Source of the DNA: Euperipatoides rowelli
Lineage: Eukaryota > Onychophora > Udeonychophora > Euonychophora > Peripatopsidae
Length of the DNA stretch: 25,602 bases
Assembly: GCA_003024985.2 (NCBI GenBank)
Contig: PXIH01S0004896.1
Reading direction: 5' to 3' (one strand)
The notes under the pieces are model-generated. The model ran no database searches, was not told the DNA's origin, and worked only from the letters and a program-made list of their open reading frames with translations. Both the position numbers and the translations under genes were made by a program. The first letter of the stretch is position 1. Every line of letters starts with the position of its first letter. Positions 10,594-20,465 of the stretch are shown in pieces.

Positions 10594-11389
10594 CAGGGCT
10601 AGAAATTAGAATTTTTTGGTAGTAGCCCACCGGACTACCACTCTTNNNNNNNNNNNNNNNNNNNNNNNNNNNNNNNNNNNNNNNNNNNNNNNNNNNNNNN
10701 NNNNNNNNNNNNNNNNNNNNNNNNNNNNNNNNNNNNNNNNNNNNNNNNNNNNNNNNNNNNNNNNNNNNNNNNNNNNNNNNNNNNNNNNNNNNNNNNNNNN
10801 NNNNNNNNNNNNNNNNNNNNNNNNNNNNNNNNNNNNNNNNNNNNNNNNNNNNNNNNNNNNNNNNNNNNNNNNNNNNNNNNNNNNNNNNNNNNNNNNNNNN
10901 NNNNNNNNNNNNNNNNNNNNNNNNNNNNNNNNNNNNNNNNNNNNNNNNNNNNNNNNNNNNNNNNNNNNNNNNNNNNNNNNNNNNNNNNNNNNNNNNNNNN
11001 NNNNNNNNNNNNNNNNNNNNNNNNNNNNNNNNNNNNNNNNNNNNNNNNNNNNNNNNNNNNNNNNNNNNNNNNNNNNNNNNNNNNNNNNNNNNNNNNNNNN
11101 NNNNNNNNNNNNNNNNNNNNNNNNNNNNNNNNNNNNNNNNNNNNNNNNNNNNNNNNNNNNNNNNNNNNNNNNNNNNNNNNNNNNNNNNNNNNNNNNNNNN
11201 NNNNNNNNNNNNNNNNNNNNNNNNNNNNNNNNNNNNNNNNNNNNNNNNNNNNNNNNNNNNNNNNNTATTTATTTATTTATTTTACATTTTTACTGGTAGC
11301 CTGATGGGCTACCTCAAACTAGCAAGTAGTAGCCCAACCAAGTTATTAGTAGCCTCAGGCTACTGGGCTACCACTAATTTCGAGCCCTG
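10594..11389. mobile_element. hAT-type non-autonomous element interrupted by an assembly gap
   Basis: The left end CAGGGCTAGAAATTAGAA starts at 10594 and the right end ACTAATTTCGAGCCCTG stops at 11389; they are inverted copies with few differences. The element is flanked by 8-bp repeats GATGAATT (10586-10593) and GATGAAAT (11390-11397), 7 of 8 matching, which is the hAT target-site length. Both visible flanks are full of GTAGCC/GGCTAC words that can fold, for example GGTAGCC-TGATG-GGCTACC at 11295-11313. The middle is unknown because of the gap, so it may be a short element or a longer one with coding sequence. Confidence 0.8.
10646..11265. other. Assembly gap, 620 N
   Basis: A run of undetermined bases inside the hAT-type element. 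The right edge is a TATT tetranucleotide repeat (11266-11282), and the left edge is a foldable GTAGCCC/ACTACC segment, both plausible reasons for assembly failure. Confidence 0.99.
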
Positions 11390-11397
11390 GATGAAAT

Positions 11398-11671
11398 TAG
11401 TGACTTGTAATTGCAAAATTAATATCCACCTAATTTGTTTACAATAACAACAAAAAAAATCATTTAGGAGACAGCCTTTAAAAAAAAAAAAAAAAAAAAA
11501 ATCTATAGTGTCTATAATTTATTATTAGTCTGAATTTTTATATAGGCTACTGTTGACATAATATATTTTCAGTTTTTTAATAAATATCACTATGACAAAT
11601 GGAATTATTAAAAACAAATGAAATTCTTGAGTAAACCCTAATTGCAATAAGAAAAAACAAATTGCGGTAAC
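11398..11671. other. AT-rich spacer
   Basis: Contains a poly-A run of about 22 bases near 11480-11502; otherwise nothing recognisable. Confidence 0.6.
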
Positions 11672-11978
11672 CAGTGTTAGAAAATTAGTCTGCCCGGCAC
11701 TGTTAAATTTTAGTGGAGGCCAACTATGTTTTAACTACCGGTAATTCAAGCCCAGCAGGGCTACCTTATTATTTCTAAAATTACACCACATAAATAAAAG
11801 TAAATTACTCACTATTTAAAACTTATTTTTAACAGTTAATTTTGCTTTGTGCTTATTTTAAACTCTCTAAAATAATCTTATTAAATTTGGGGTTGACATC
11901 CCTAATCTTGGAGCTACAAGATTTCTTATACAGGTTGCCCTTGGTCATGTATAAAATATTGTGAATTTTCGAACACTG
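11672..11978 (+). mobile_element. Small hAT-like element, copy A of an inverted pair
   Basis: It begins with CAGTGTTAGAAAATTAG and ends with GAATTTTCGAACACTG, which are inverted copies of each other over about 15 bp. The flanks GGTAAC (left) and AGTAAC (right) are a likely short target duplication with one mismatch. The interior includes TTAAATTTTAGTGGAGG, CAAGCCCAGCAGGGCTACC and ACATCCCTAATCTTGGAGC. All are found in the same order on the minus strand at 13970-14279. No coding capacity. Confidence 0.75.
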
Positions 11979-12974
11979 AGTAACCTATTGGCATAATTTC
12001 ACAAATTTAATACAAGTTTAATGTAGGCTTAGATTATATACTAATTTAAGCAAAATAAAATATAAAGAAAAAGAGACTTCAGCAAAATCAGTGTTTAAAA
12101 ATTTTGAAATTGACCGAAAAAATTTACAGCATTTTACTTTTGATAAGCTTTAAGCTTACAAGTTTCAATCTGGAAAAAAAAAAGTTTTAAAACTTTAAAC
12201 TTTCTTTATAAATAAAAAAATTGTAATTACCGTACTTCTATTGGTCTATTAAAAGATTTTATTATTTTCATTATAAATTTTTACACTACTTTGCTATAAG
12301 AAGCTAGATAAACTAGTTTTTTTTATTTTTTTTTTCGAATTAAAAAATATACTGTAAGTTCAAAATAAAAGTTAATTTCTTACTTCATAATAATTAAAAC
12401 TTTTCCAACATAATAATTACCGGTACCAGATAAATTGATATGGTACTTCTCTCTAGAAAATGGAATATTCTAGTCTTAGTCTACTCTAGTATCATTCAGA
12501 TTATAAATATAAGTAAACAAATGATTGGAATTTCTAAAAAAGGTATTTGAATCCTTAATTGATCAATTTCTTATAATAATGGATCATATTAGGACTTGTG
12601 ATCTTTTATTCTTGAAAAATAATCTTGCCCCCTCCCCCCTGCAAATGATTTGCAAATTGCAATAATGAAAAAAAAGTTAATTCTCTCATATTATTGACAA
12701 TGAACAGTGCAAAATAACTGGCACTGTAGCTCTCCTAACAAAATTTGTAATTCTTCTACAAAAAAAAAATACGGTAATCTAAATTTGTGCATTCTAAAAC
12801 CGCGTTAATTAAACTCCTATTTCAGAACTGCCTGTATTTTTTTCCCTTTCATTTTTTTTTATGTAGGTTAATATATTTTTATTATTATTTTATTTCATGA
12901 TTTCATTTCTTTGACTGACTATGGAACTTATTCCATATCGGAGTGGACAATGCATCCTATTTTTTAAAGAGAGT
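11979..12974. other. AT-rich non-coding stretch, no gene seen
   Basis: A/T runs, with several TACCGTA/TACCGGTA words (12226, 12419, 12770). No coding content recognised. Confidence 0.6.
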
Positions 12975-12975
12975 G

Positions 12976-13220
12976 CATTAACTCTTTCACTCCAACTTAA
13001 ACTGGCATTGATTGCATTCTTTTAATCCTTTGATTTTAATTTTTTTTTTTTTTTTTTTAAAAATCGTTTGGTATGATTAAAAACAAATATATTTTAGTCC
13101 TTTTGAACAGAAATGTTACTAATTTGAAGCATTTTTGAGGCTAACAATGATTGTTGAAGCGTTGAATTGTAAATAGAAAATGGCGATTTATAATCACCAT
13201 TAGAGTGGAAAGGATTCATC
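12976..13220. mobile_element. Weak candidate for a small TTAA-flanked element
   Basis: TTAACTCTTTCACTCC near 12979 and AGAGTGGAAAGGATTCATC near 13203 are approximate inverted copies, enclosing about 240 bp with an internal T-run. The left edge has TTAA as in piggyBac-type elements; the right edge does not. This may be a decayed small element or coincidence. Confidence 0.25.
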
Positions 13221-13639
13221 ACTAGAACTGAAGACGAAAGCCGTTACTTAAAGTCCAACCCAGAAATAATCAATTTGCATAATACCGTACATTTAAATTT
13301 TTAACACAAGTGAATTTCATCATGGAATCACTTGTATAGTAACTCATTCATAAATATTTTTTCTTTCTTCATGCTCTAAAAAAGCACGCAAATAAGAAAG
13401 AATGAATTGGAAAATAATAAACTGAATGTCAAAAGTTTATTTTAAATTAGTTTCATTGTGCTATTTTTTGCTCCTTTATTCAAAAGTTTTTTCTCTGTTT
13501 TAGCATGATTTTATTGTATAAAAATATATCAAGCCAACTTGCTTCATCTTAATAGCTTAGTGAAAAGAACTACATCTGTAATAAATAATAATATATATAC
13601 CGGTATTTTCTTTTATAAAGTTCTACATACAAATAATTT

Positions 13640-13725
13640 ATATAAACCAGAACACATAAGCCCTGTATGGCCGTTTCGACCTAACCATGGTCTTTTCAGC
13701 GGAGTGGTCTATTCACATTTATAGG
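13640..13725 (-). ncRNA. Hammerhead-ribozyme-like motif, decayed
   Basis: On the minus strand the order is CTGAAAA (13699-13693), GACC (13692-13689), a 7-nt loop (13688-13682), GGTC (13681-13678), GAAAC (13677-13673). This is the layout of a hammerhead core: CUGANGA, a 4-bp stem II, then GAAA. The only core mismatch is A where the conserved G8 should be. The following GGCC-ATA could give a minimal stem III with an AUA cleavage triplet, and CAGGGC after it pairs only partly with the CACTCCG upstream. Such minimal hammerheads are known in Penelope-like elements and retrozymes. I see no reverse transcriptase beside it. The G8 change would be expected to abolish cleavage. Confidence 0.4.
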
Positions 13726-13969
13726 CTAAAATAAAGATGTGAGACAATTATAGTAGGAGGGCCTATAGCACAAATTGTAGTAACTATTTAAAATAAAATA
13801 TACAAATATCTGTGTTTGCCATTCCCTCCATGGCCAAATTTTGTGGACTGGGCTAATTGGTAAACACAATTTTTCTTCTGATTTTTATTTTGAAGTTTGG
13901 CCTCAAAGTAAATTTGACAGGCTACCTCTAAATTGTCAAAAAAAAATGGAAATATTTCAAATATGATCA

Positions 13970-14279
13970 CGTGTTCGAAACCACAAAATTTTATACTTGC
14001 CTAAGGGCAACCTGTATAACAAATGTTGTAGCTCCAAGATTAGGGATGTCAGCCCCAAATTTAATAGATGATTTTAGACATGTTTAATTTAAACACAAAG
14101 CAAAATTAGAAGTTAAAAATAAGAGTTTTGAATAGTTTATTTACGGTATTGGAAATGTGTGATGTTAATTCTAGAAATAATTAGGTAGCCCTGCAGGGCT
14201 TGAATTAGTTACAAGATGGTTGCCCTCCACTAAAATTTAACAGTACAGGGCTGTCACGCAGACTAATTTTTAAACTCTG
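13970..14279 (-). mobile_element. Small hAT-like element, copy B of an inverted pair
   Basis: This is the reverse-complement relative of 11672-11978, of nearly equal length (310 versus 307 bp), with the same blocks in order: GGCAACCTGTATA, GCTCCAAGATTAGGGATGTC, AGCCCTGCAGGGCTTGAATT, CCTCCACTAAAATTTAACAG and CAGACTAATTTT. It is flanked by a perfect 5-bp repeat GATCA (13965-13969 and 14280-14284). Non-coding; likely mobilised in trans. Confidence 0.75.
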
Positions 14280-14410
14280 GATCATTGTAGATTTAAACTA
14301 ACAGCTTAGATAAAAGCACAGATTGAGAACTAATCTAAAAATGAAAAGAAAATCAATTAAAACCTAAGATTAACAAATTTGAAAATAGTTGTGTGAAAAC
14401 CATACTCATT

Positions 14411-14643
14411 CAGGGATTTAGCTGTGTAAAAAAAATATAATTAGCCTTTTGGCTAATGATAGTGGACAAATTTTAGCAAAAATATGGTGGTCATAGCTAA
14501 ATAAATTTTAATACTGAATTTTCATTATTAAAGTAGTATTTAAAAATAAAAATAGCATTTTGGTAATTATGCTGAGCCAAAAATTAGCAAAATCTTAGAT
14601 TTATTAGAATTTGGCTAAAATGCTAGTGGCCACTTAAACCCTG
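14411..14643. mobile_element. Small inverted-repeat element with 6-bp target duplication
   Basis: The left end CAGGGATTTAGCTG and the right end GGCCACTTAAACCCTG are approximate inverted copies, and the element is directly flanked by CTCATT on both sides (14405-14410 and 14644-14649). The interior carries a perfect 7-bp hairpin, ATTAGCC-TTTT-GGCTAAT, at 14440-14457, and further TTAGC/GCTAA words. Length 233 bp, no coding capacity; hAT-like by its CAGGG ends. Confidence 0.7.
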
Positions 14644-14649
14644 CTCATT

Positions 14650-15447
14650 TTAGAAGTATTTACATAAAGAAGGTGCAGGGAGGATGTCTTTTGTGAACAA
14701 AACCATGAAAGACTACTTAAAACATTTCACTTTTGATTAGCAAAGTTTTGAAATGTTTTAATATAATGCAACAACATGCCTGCAGATGACTCTGTGGTTT
14801 GTGATTTACATAGTAGCCTATACCACTTCCTTACTTCACTAAATTAGCATATTATTGACATTCATTAGAAAGTGCTATATAATTCTCCCTACTCAATCTA
14901 ACATAATTTATTTCTCTTACATATTACCGTTAATAGCTTTCAAAGCATGCTAAGAGAAGCAGATTGTTGATCACTGATCATCAAGTTATTATTACAATAG
15001 AAGTAACTTTTATGACTGTACTTTTCAACTTTGAAATTTTCTTTCACTTCAGCTCTTATGGGACTTGTGCAAGGAACATTATTAAGTGAAAGAATTTCAT
15101 TTATAGTTGAGGTGACTAATTAATTTATGCCAAGGAATTTACATTTTATTCTGCCTTTAATTCCGGATTGTATATAAATTGTTTACTAAACATTAAATTT
15201 AAAGATTGCTACAAAATCATACCTGGGAATCTGGAACTCGGAATCAATACGAGTGATGTAGGCCCACTGTATAACTGAAGTTCCCTCTTCCCTGCCTCAA
15301 GTCAAAAAAAAATGAGACCGAATGCATAAATAATCACATTATATTATAGTAGGGTTATATACATTTTATATAGTTTGAACTTTTATATTTTTCATTATGT
15401 AGTCTAATTTAGACAAGTTATTATCACTCAAATTTTGATTTGGAAGC
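14650..15447. other. AT-rich non-coding stretch, no gene seen
   Basis: No repeat with ends and no recognisable coding frame. Confidence 0.6.
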
Positions 15448-15837
15448 AAAGTCTTCCTTTTCAGTTTTAACTAATTTGTAAATTTTAAAATAGGCGTAGT
15501 ATATCTTGGTAAATTTAATTTTTTTTAAATGAGATGGTTTTTCTAAACTTATATCAGTGAATAATGACTGTTTATTATTTATTTTTTTTTGGCTACTGTG
15601 TTCTTATTTGTAGCATTTTGGTTTTCTTTCTGAAATAAAAATCCCATAATAATAATAATAATAAAGTCTTCCTTTTCAGTTTTAACTAATTTGTAAATTT
15701 TAAAATAGGCGTAGTATATCTTGGTAAATTTAATTTTTTTTAAATGAGATGGTTTTTNTACTGTGTTCTTATTTGTAGCATTTTGGTTTTCTTTCTGAAA
15801 TAAAAATCCCATAATAATAATAATAATAATAATAAAG
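15448..15837. repeat. Local duplication with an (AAT)n tract, rearranged around a single N
   Basis: A segment of about 90 bp (15448-15537, call it A) recurs at 15663-15757, and a segment of about 70 bp (15593-15662, C) recurs from 15759. The order is A-B-C-A-N-C, so the 55-bp middle piece B is absent from the second unit, where the N sits at 15758. Each C ends in an AAT/ATA repeat, shorter in the first copy than in the second. The pattern is either a real tandem duplication with a gap or an assembly join error. Confidence 0.8.
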
Positions 15838-16373
15838 TCATTATTCACTTATAATTGATCTTTTATTACTCTCTTATAATAGGATTGATGGTTGTATCTT
15901 TTAACAGTTTTGGTTTTTAATTTTTGATTTGGAAAGTTTTGTTTTAATTCTAATTGCATCAGAGAGCAGATCCGATTTGTTAATGTTTGTATTTATGAAT
16001 TTTACTTGGAGTTGGACCTATTTAATTTTCCAAGGTTCAATAAGATCTTGTACATTGAAACATATTTTTACCGGAATATACCAGTGGAATATAGGCCTAC
16101 ATAAGGCAGACCTGCAGTAGGTAAAGAGGGCTAATGAAAATGAGAAAATTAATTTTTTTTTTTTTTTTTTAAAGCTCATGGTAATTTTATTTTATCATCA
16201 GTAATGTTCCAAGCTACAACAAGGTATTTCATGACCTCTGGGGTATAAAATTCTCTTTCAATATAATGCACATTGACTGAATTAACATAATATGAAGCTG
16301 AAAAGGAAACAATAAATGTTGTGAAATACATTCGCAGAATAATTTTCAAACTACATTAATGTTTTAAAATTTA
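15838..16373. other. AT-rich spacer before the retroelement cluster
   Basis: Contains a poly-T run near 16152-16171 and one TAGGCCTAC word near 16093. The 63-codon plus-strand frame at 15929-16120 has no family resemblance. Confidence 0.55.
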
Positions 16374-16880
16374 TGAAGAATTCTTAGATGAAGCACTAAA
16401 TGACATTGCTGAGATAAAAATGGGAGAAAAGAACTTGAATAGAATAAGGTATGCTGATGACATGCAAGTAAAGCAGAGTTGGAAAGAGTTGTTATTAATA
16501 GAAGCACAATATGGTATGAAACTCAATATAGAAAAGATAAAAACACTGGTCATTGGTAACGAAGGACACATTAAATACAAGATCGAACTGGAAGAAAAAT
16601 AGTAGAACAGGTGAAGGAATTTAGATATTTGGACATCTTGATAACAGAAGATGGAAGAACCACAAAAGAAATCTGAACAAGGATAGGAATAGCAAATCAG
16701 CATTTTTGAAAAAAAAAAGTACTTCTAAGAATTGATGTTAACAAACATTTTTAAGATGTTAAACATGCTATTTTTGGTCAGTTTTCTTATATGTGCAAAG
16801 ACTTAGAAAAGAAGATGAATGCTTTTGATATCTGGTGTCAAAAATAATATTGAAAATATTCCCATGAAAACTAGCGAACG
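16374..16880 (+). pseudogene. LINE reverse transcriptase fragment (RTE-like)
   Basis: This is the C-terminal part of a non-LTR retrotransposon reverse transcriptase. In order: EFLDEALNDIAEIKMGEKN; IRYADD with the catalytic YADD at 16450-16461; YGMKLNIEKIKTLVIGN; after a frame change, EQVKEFRYLDILITEDGRTTKEI and RIGIANQHF; then a decayed stretch corresponding to the usual WSVLLYG-ETW and AFDIWC blocks to about 16880. The spacing and wording (GLKLN-KTKTMVI, VEQFKYLG, ITEDGR, RIAIAK) fit RTE-type or related LINEs. Both the N-terminal RT part and the endonuclease are missing, as in typical truncated copies, and frameshifts and stops (for example after ELEEK, and TGA after KEI) show it is dead. 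It is a separate insertion from the LINE that follows. Confidence 0.85.
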
Positions 16881-17087
16881 CATAGCATCATGGGATTTGT
16901 TCTCCGTTTTTGCTCTTGATTTAAAAATTGTCGAGTTAGTATGTGCTAACGTTAAAAGTCACATTTAATGGTTGTCAATGCAGTTGGCTATTTTTGATAT
17001 TAGCAAAGTTTTTTTTCTGTACTATATTATGTGGTGGAGTCAAGCAGGTAATGTGAAATATTTGTTACAGATAATTGAAAAGTTTAA

Positions 17088-18048
17088 GTGAAACTCCATC
17101 TTATGCTAGTTACTTACCAGTTATACTACGTGCATTATTGGTTTGGTTTTAAAATGGCCAATAATTCTGCGACAACCGTTTCGAACTCTAAAGAATTCTT
17201 AATTAATAATTTATTTAGATATGCATTTCTAGTGTCAGATGTTGCGACAGTTTTCGCATTATCAGATGGAAACTTTAAAATTAAGCGGATAATGGAGGAA
17301 CAAGTTATAGACTTGCTCATCTCGCTCAATATATTAGATAAGCTAATCGAACTTTCACCTTTAAAATTATCCTCTTATTTATATATTAGAGTTTTTCATC
17401 CTGAAGCCAAAAGGATATTTGTTACTGAATTTATTAGATTTGGTACACAAAGCTGATGTGATATTGGATGAAAAAATAATCAAGTTTACCATAACATGGA
17501 TGCCTTTGATTGTTCTTAAGGATAAGCTAGTTGTTCTATTACAGGATTATGGTCAAGTCTTATCCCTACGTCCTACTGTTAAAAGAATTAACCAATTCAT
17601 CTCTTATGAAACCACACCAGCATTTATTTTGTTCAAAATGAAGGATCATATTAATCTGATCGATTTACCTTATAATATTTCAGTGGAGGGAAGGTGAAGA
17701 GGCTGGCTACATATGGCAAACAGGAAGAGGGTGTGCTTCAGATGTCAAAGTGAGGCCCACTCTATAAAGGAATGTAATGTTAGATGTTGTAGGAGCTGTA
17801 AAAAATTATTGAAGATAGATCATGCTTGCCCTGGTTTATATAGAAATGTTTTAAAGCAGTCAATGTTGATTGGCCAGGAGAATGAATTGGATAGCTCGCA
17901 GATGGCAGTAACAAATTCGAATGATGAAATTTCTGGTTGTGATGTCCATTCTTCATCCGAAACTAGTCAATCTCACTCTTTAAATGCAGGAAATATTCTT
18001 TTTGTTCAAGATCCTTCAGCGAAGTCTTTGCATCTCAGGACGTGTTAG
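17088..18048 (+). pseudogene. LINE ORF1 protein with CCHC zinc knuckle
   Basis: ORF1 proteins of Tx1/L1-type LINEs bind the element RNA in the cytoplasmic particle. The first frame (from about 17088, more probably the Met at 17154 beginning MANNSATTVSNSKEF) runs to 17456. The reading then continues in another frame from about 17419 (LLDLVHKADVILDEK, TWMPLIVLKDKLVVLL, YGQVLSLRPTVKRIN), passes one in-frame TGA at 17695-17697 and goes on to 18048. The zinc knuckle CFRCQSEAHSIKEC (17734-17775) is a perfect C-x2-C-x4-H-x4-C, followed by a looser second cluster CRSCKKLLKIDHAC. The tail is Ser/Asn-rich. One frameshift and one stop make it a relatively mildly damaged copy. The identification as a LINE ORF1 rather than an LTR-element gag rests on the endonuclease that follows. 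Confidence 0.75.
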
Positions 18049-18640
18049 CTCAAATAATGTTAGCAGTTCAACTTGATAGCCTACTGAGCTGAAGAATTTT
18101 CAAAATGAATTCATGAATGATTCTAAATATATTACTGAAGAGAACCCAAGTAAAAAGCAAAATTTACTTGATGGGAAGCAAAATGCAGCTGAAATTAAAT
18201 AATTTTTTTTTTTTTTTCCAAGTTGTAAGCTGATTCATATTTTGCTTGCTGGTAAGTGGAAACTGCAGCACATCTTCTTATGGCATATAGGTAACCCTTT
18301 ATTCTTTTTTTCATTTGGCTTTCTAAACATTAATCCAGGACTTTGGATTATCTATTTTAAGTTTATCATTTCATACAGTAGTATGAAGTATATTTATGCA
18401 ATAAGGCTTGTTGTCGATATCCATTTATTTATTATATTGTTTAATTGTAGTAATAACCTTTTAATGAATATCCGTAATATAAATTTGATTACAATATTTG
18501 TAGGCATGTGGCTTACTATAGTAATATGTTATATTTTGAAGTTAGACCTACATCATCTTTTTACTGATTTTTTTTTCTAATGACGTTAGGGGAGGAGACG
18601 GTAGGGCTACCTTTATTTATGAATATAAACCAACCATACA
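18049..18640 (+). other. Spacer between LINE ORF1 and ORF2
   Basis: No recognisable protein. A 112-codon open frame (18242-18580) is rich in Phe, Ile and Leu, as expected from T-rich chance reading, and has no family resemblance. The spacer is longer than is usual between ORF1 and ORF2 in this LINE group, so an unrelated insertion is possible. Confidence 0.45.
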
Positions 18641-19930
18641 TTAAAACTTGCTCTCTTAATACTCAAGGTTTGAACAATTATAAAAAAAAAAAAATCAAAT
18701 TTATTAATAAGAGAAGAAATAGATATTGCCTTTTTGCAAGAGGTGAAATTAAAAAAAAGATGCTGATAATAAACTTGAATTATTTAGTTCTCACTACCGT
18801 ACTACATTTTTTCTGCTTTGGCGAATACAGCCAAGAGGGGTGTAATGATTTTATCTAAATCTATAATATTTAATAATCTAAAAATTTTAATTTCTGAATG
18901 ATTATTGGGGGAGAAATGTTATATTTGATTTCGTATTATGGGCCTCCACAGATTGTCTAAAATAATTACTTTGGAGAAATTTTATAAGATTCCTGGGAGC
19001 CATAATATTTTAANTTATATTTGATTTCGTATTATGGGCCTCCACAGATTGTCTAAAATAATTACTTTGGAGAAATTTTATAAGATTCCTGGGAGCCATA
19101 ATATTTTAACTAGAGAGGAGGGGATTTTAATGTTTCTCATTTTGCTTTACTGGATACTAACTTGATGGTCTCCAAGTTAATTGGCTTAGTTGATGTGGCA
19201 ACCAAATTAAAAATGAACCATCTTCCTACAAGATTGGCTAATGTTTTCAATCGTTTGGATTATTTTATTTTATGCAGGTGATATTTTTAAAGATTGCTCT
19301 TTAAAGTTGAAACCTAATATTTTGTCTGATCACGTATTATTGTTGGTGGATTTTCAAACTAAATATACTGCCAATATACCTAAATACTCTATAAAGCAAC
19401 CACATTATGCATTACACCCAAATTTACAATTTTCAATATCTAATGTGAATGATACATATATTCAGTTTAATAGTCTGTTATCTACTAATAGTTTAAGTAT
19501 TATGAATGGATTAAATTTAAAAATAATTTATTTGGTATGATTAATACTGCCATTTTTTATATTTAACTAATTTGCATTCTAGGATTTCTGTTTTATCTAG
19601 TATTACTGAGATGATGTCAAATTTGGGGAAAGAAGAGATTTCTTATTTTTTAACATGCAAAAAGTCTTTATTGGAATTGATTAAAAATCGGGATCAAGAA
19701 AATTATATTCATTTAAGGAAAAGAATAATAGCTTCTAGCTATGAAATAACAAGTTTGACTTCTCGTTTTTTCATAAAACTGCGGCTTCAGCTTTGAATTG
19801 CATATTTGATAATGGAAACTTTACTAAGGGATATGATATGATATGATAAACACAATATACTGTATAATTATTATAAAAACATATATATGGATGTTCCAAT
19901 TGGATATTTGTTGCCCCATCTAAATGAAAA
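18640..19930 (+). pseudogene. LINE ORF2, AP-endonuclease domain and following linker
   Basis: The endonuclease nicks target DNA to prime reverse transcription. Motifs in order: TCSLNTQGLN (Asn of motif I, 18652-18675); a decayed FLQE-type region and TAKRGV-like block near 18780-18850 in shifting frames; GEMLYLISYYGPPQ near 18910-18955; GDFN at 19120-19131; LANVFNRLDYFIL near 19230-19270; and SDH near 19328-19336, the terminal catalytic His motif. Downstream come FNSLLS, then KKSLLELIKNRDQENYIHLRKR (19660-19730) and YKNIYMDVP near 19870-19900, as in the linker before an L1-type reverse transcriptase. No FADD/YADD motif follows. Several frameshifts; one of them coincides with the duplicated segment around 19014, which is probably an assembly error rather than biology. 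Confidence 0.8.
18919..19109. repeat. Exact 95-bp duplication around a single N (likely assembly artefact)
   Basis: 18919-19013 and 19015-19109 are, as far as I can read, identical, separated by one N at 19014. The segment lies in the endonuclease domain between the YYGPP and GDFN motifs, where LINEs have one copy only. This is what two contigs with an unmerged overlap look like. Confidence 0.85.
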
Positions 19931-20059
19931 TCAAAAAAAGAAAAATCATTTTCAAAGACAAAAAAAAAAAAAAATCTGCAACCACACAGCCTAGTAACGG
20001 TATATTATCTATCAGTAACCCATGACAAATAGCTTGTGTTAATCCCAAGTGTAAACAAG

Positions 20060-20465
20060 ATTACCAGTCAGGTGACCCAAACCCAGCACAATCATTGGTC
20101 AACTCCTTACCTATGTCTCACAATGTGGATTTCCCTTCACAATTTTTAACGCCTAATCTATGGCAATTGCTTAGTCAGGACGATCCAACAGCCAAATACA
20201 ACTCAACTATAATTAATTCCGAAGCTGTTAATACTGAAGAAATAATGGAAAACAATTTTCACAGAGTATATCCTATCCCAACCCCGTTCGAAACATCGGT
20301 GATTCAACACAACTTTTGGCACCTTCAGCCTAGTAAATCTGATCCCTCAGTAAATAAACTTAACATAAAAAAAAAAATACCGCTAGGTTTAAAACTTCAA
20401 AAAAAAAAAAAACAACCACCATTAAATTTATCAACTCCTTCCATAACAAACCTATCATTAGAATA
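20060..20465 (+). pseudogene. Ty3/gypsy fossil: probable gag C-terminal remnant
   Basis: A Pro-, Ser- and Asn-rich, charged segment directly upstream of the protease, ending in a Lys-rich stretch. I see no zinc knuckle and no capsid motif, so the assignment rests on position only; it could also be a spacer or linker between gag and pol. Confidence 0.45.

Larger units (their letters stand above)
16900..19930 (+). mobile_element. LINE of L1/Tx1 type, 3' part missing
   Basis: The order of 5' leader, ORF1 with zinc knuckles, spacer, then an ORF2 that opens with an AP endonuclease is that of L1-group LINEs. The ORF1 architecture (a folded domain, then GQVLSLRP, then a CCHC knuckle) resembles the Tx1 branch known from aquatic animals. 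Coding similarity fades around 19930 with YNYYKNIYMDVPIGYLLPHLNENQ-like wording, before any reverse transcriptase motif, so the rest is absent or was displaced by the LTR element that follows. The start is set only by the end of the previous fragment. Confidence 0.75.

Noticed and set aside
10616-11299. 227-codon open frame
   Set aside because: Almost all of it is the run of N; it is not evidence of coding.
15579-15848. Minus-strand frame with Ile runs and an internal repeat
   Set aside because: It is a translation of the AAT microsatellite and the local duplication across an N.
16371-17329. Minus-strand frames opposite the LINE sequences
   Set aside because: They are mirror frames of the plus-strand RT and ORF1, which carry the recognisable motifs.
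18242-18580. 112-codon hydrophobic open frame that looks like a multi-pass membrane protein
   Set aside because: Phe/Ile/Leu richness is what T-rich DNA gives by chance; no family resemblance, and it lies in the spacer of a dead LINE.
19935-20060. Search for a 5' LTR upstream of the gypsy coding remains
   Set aside because: No segment here matches the region downstream of 23930, so no LTR pair can be claimed.
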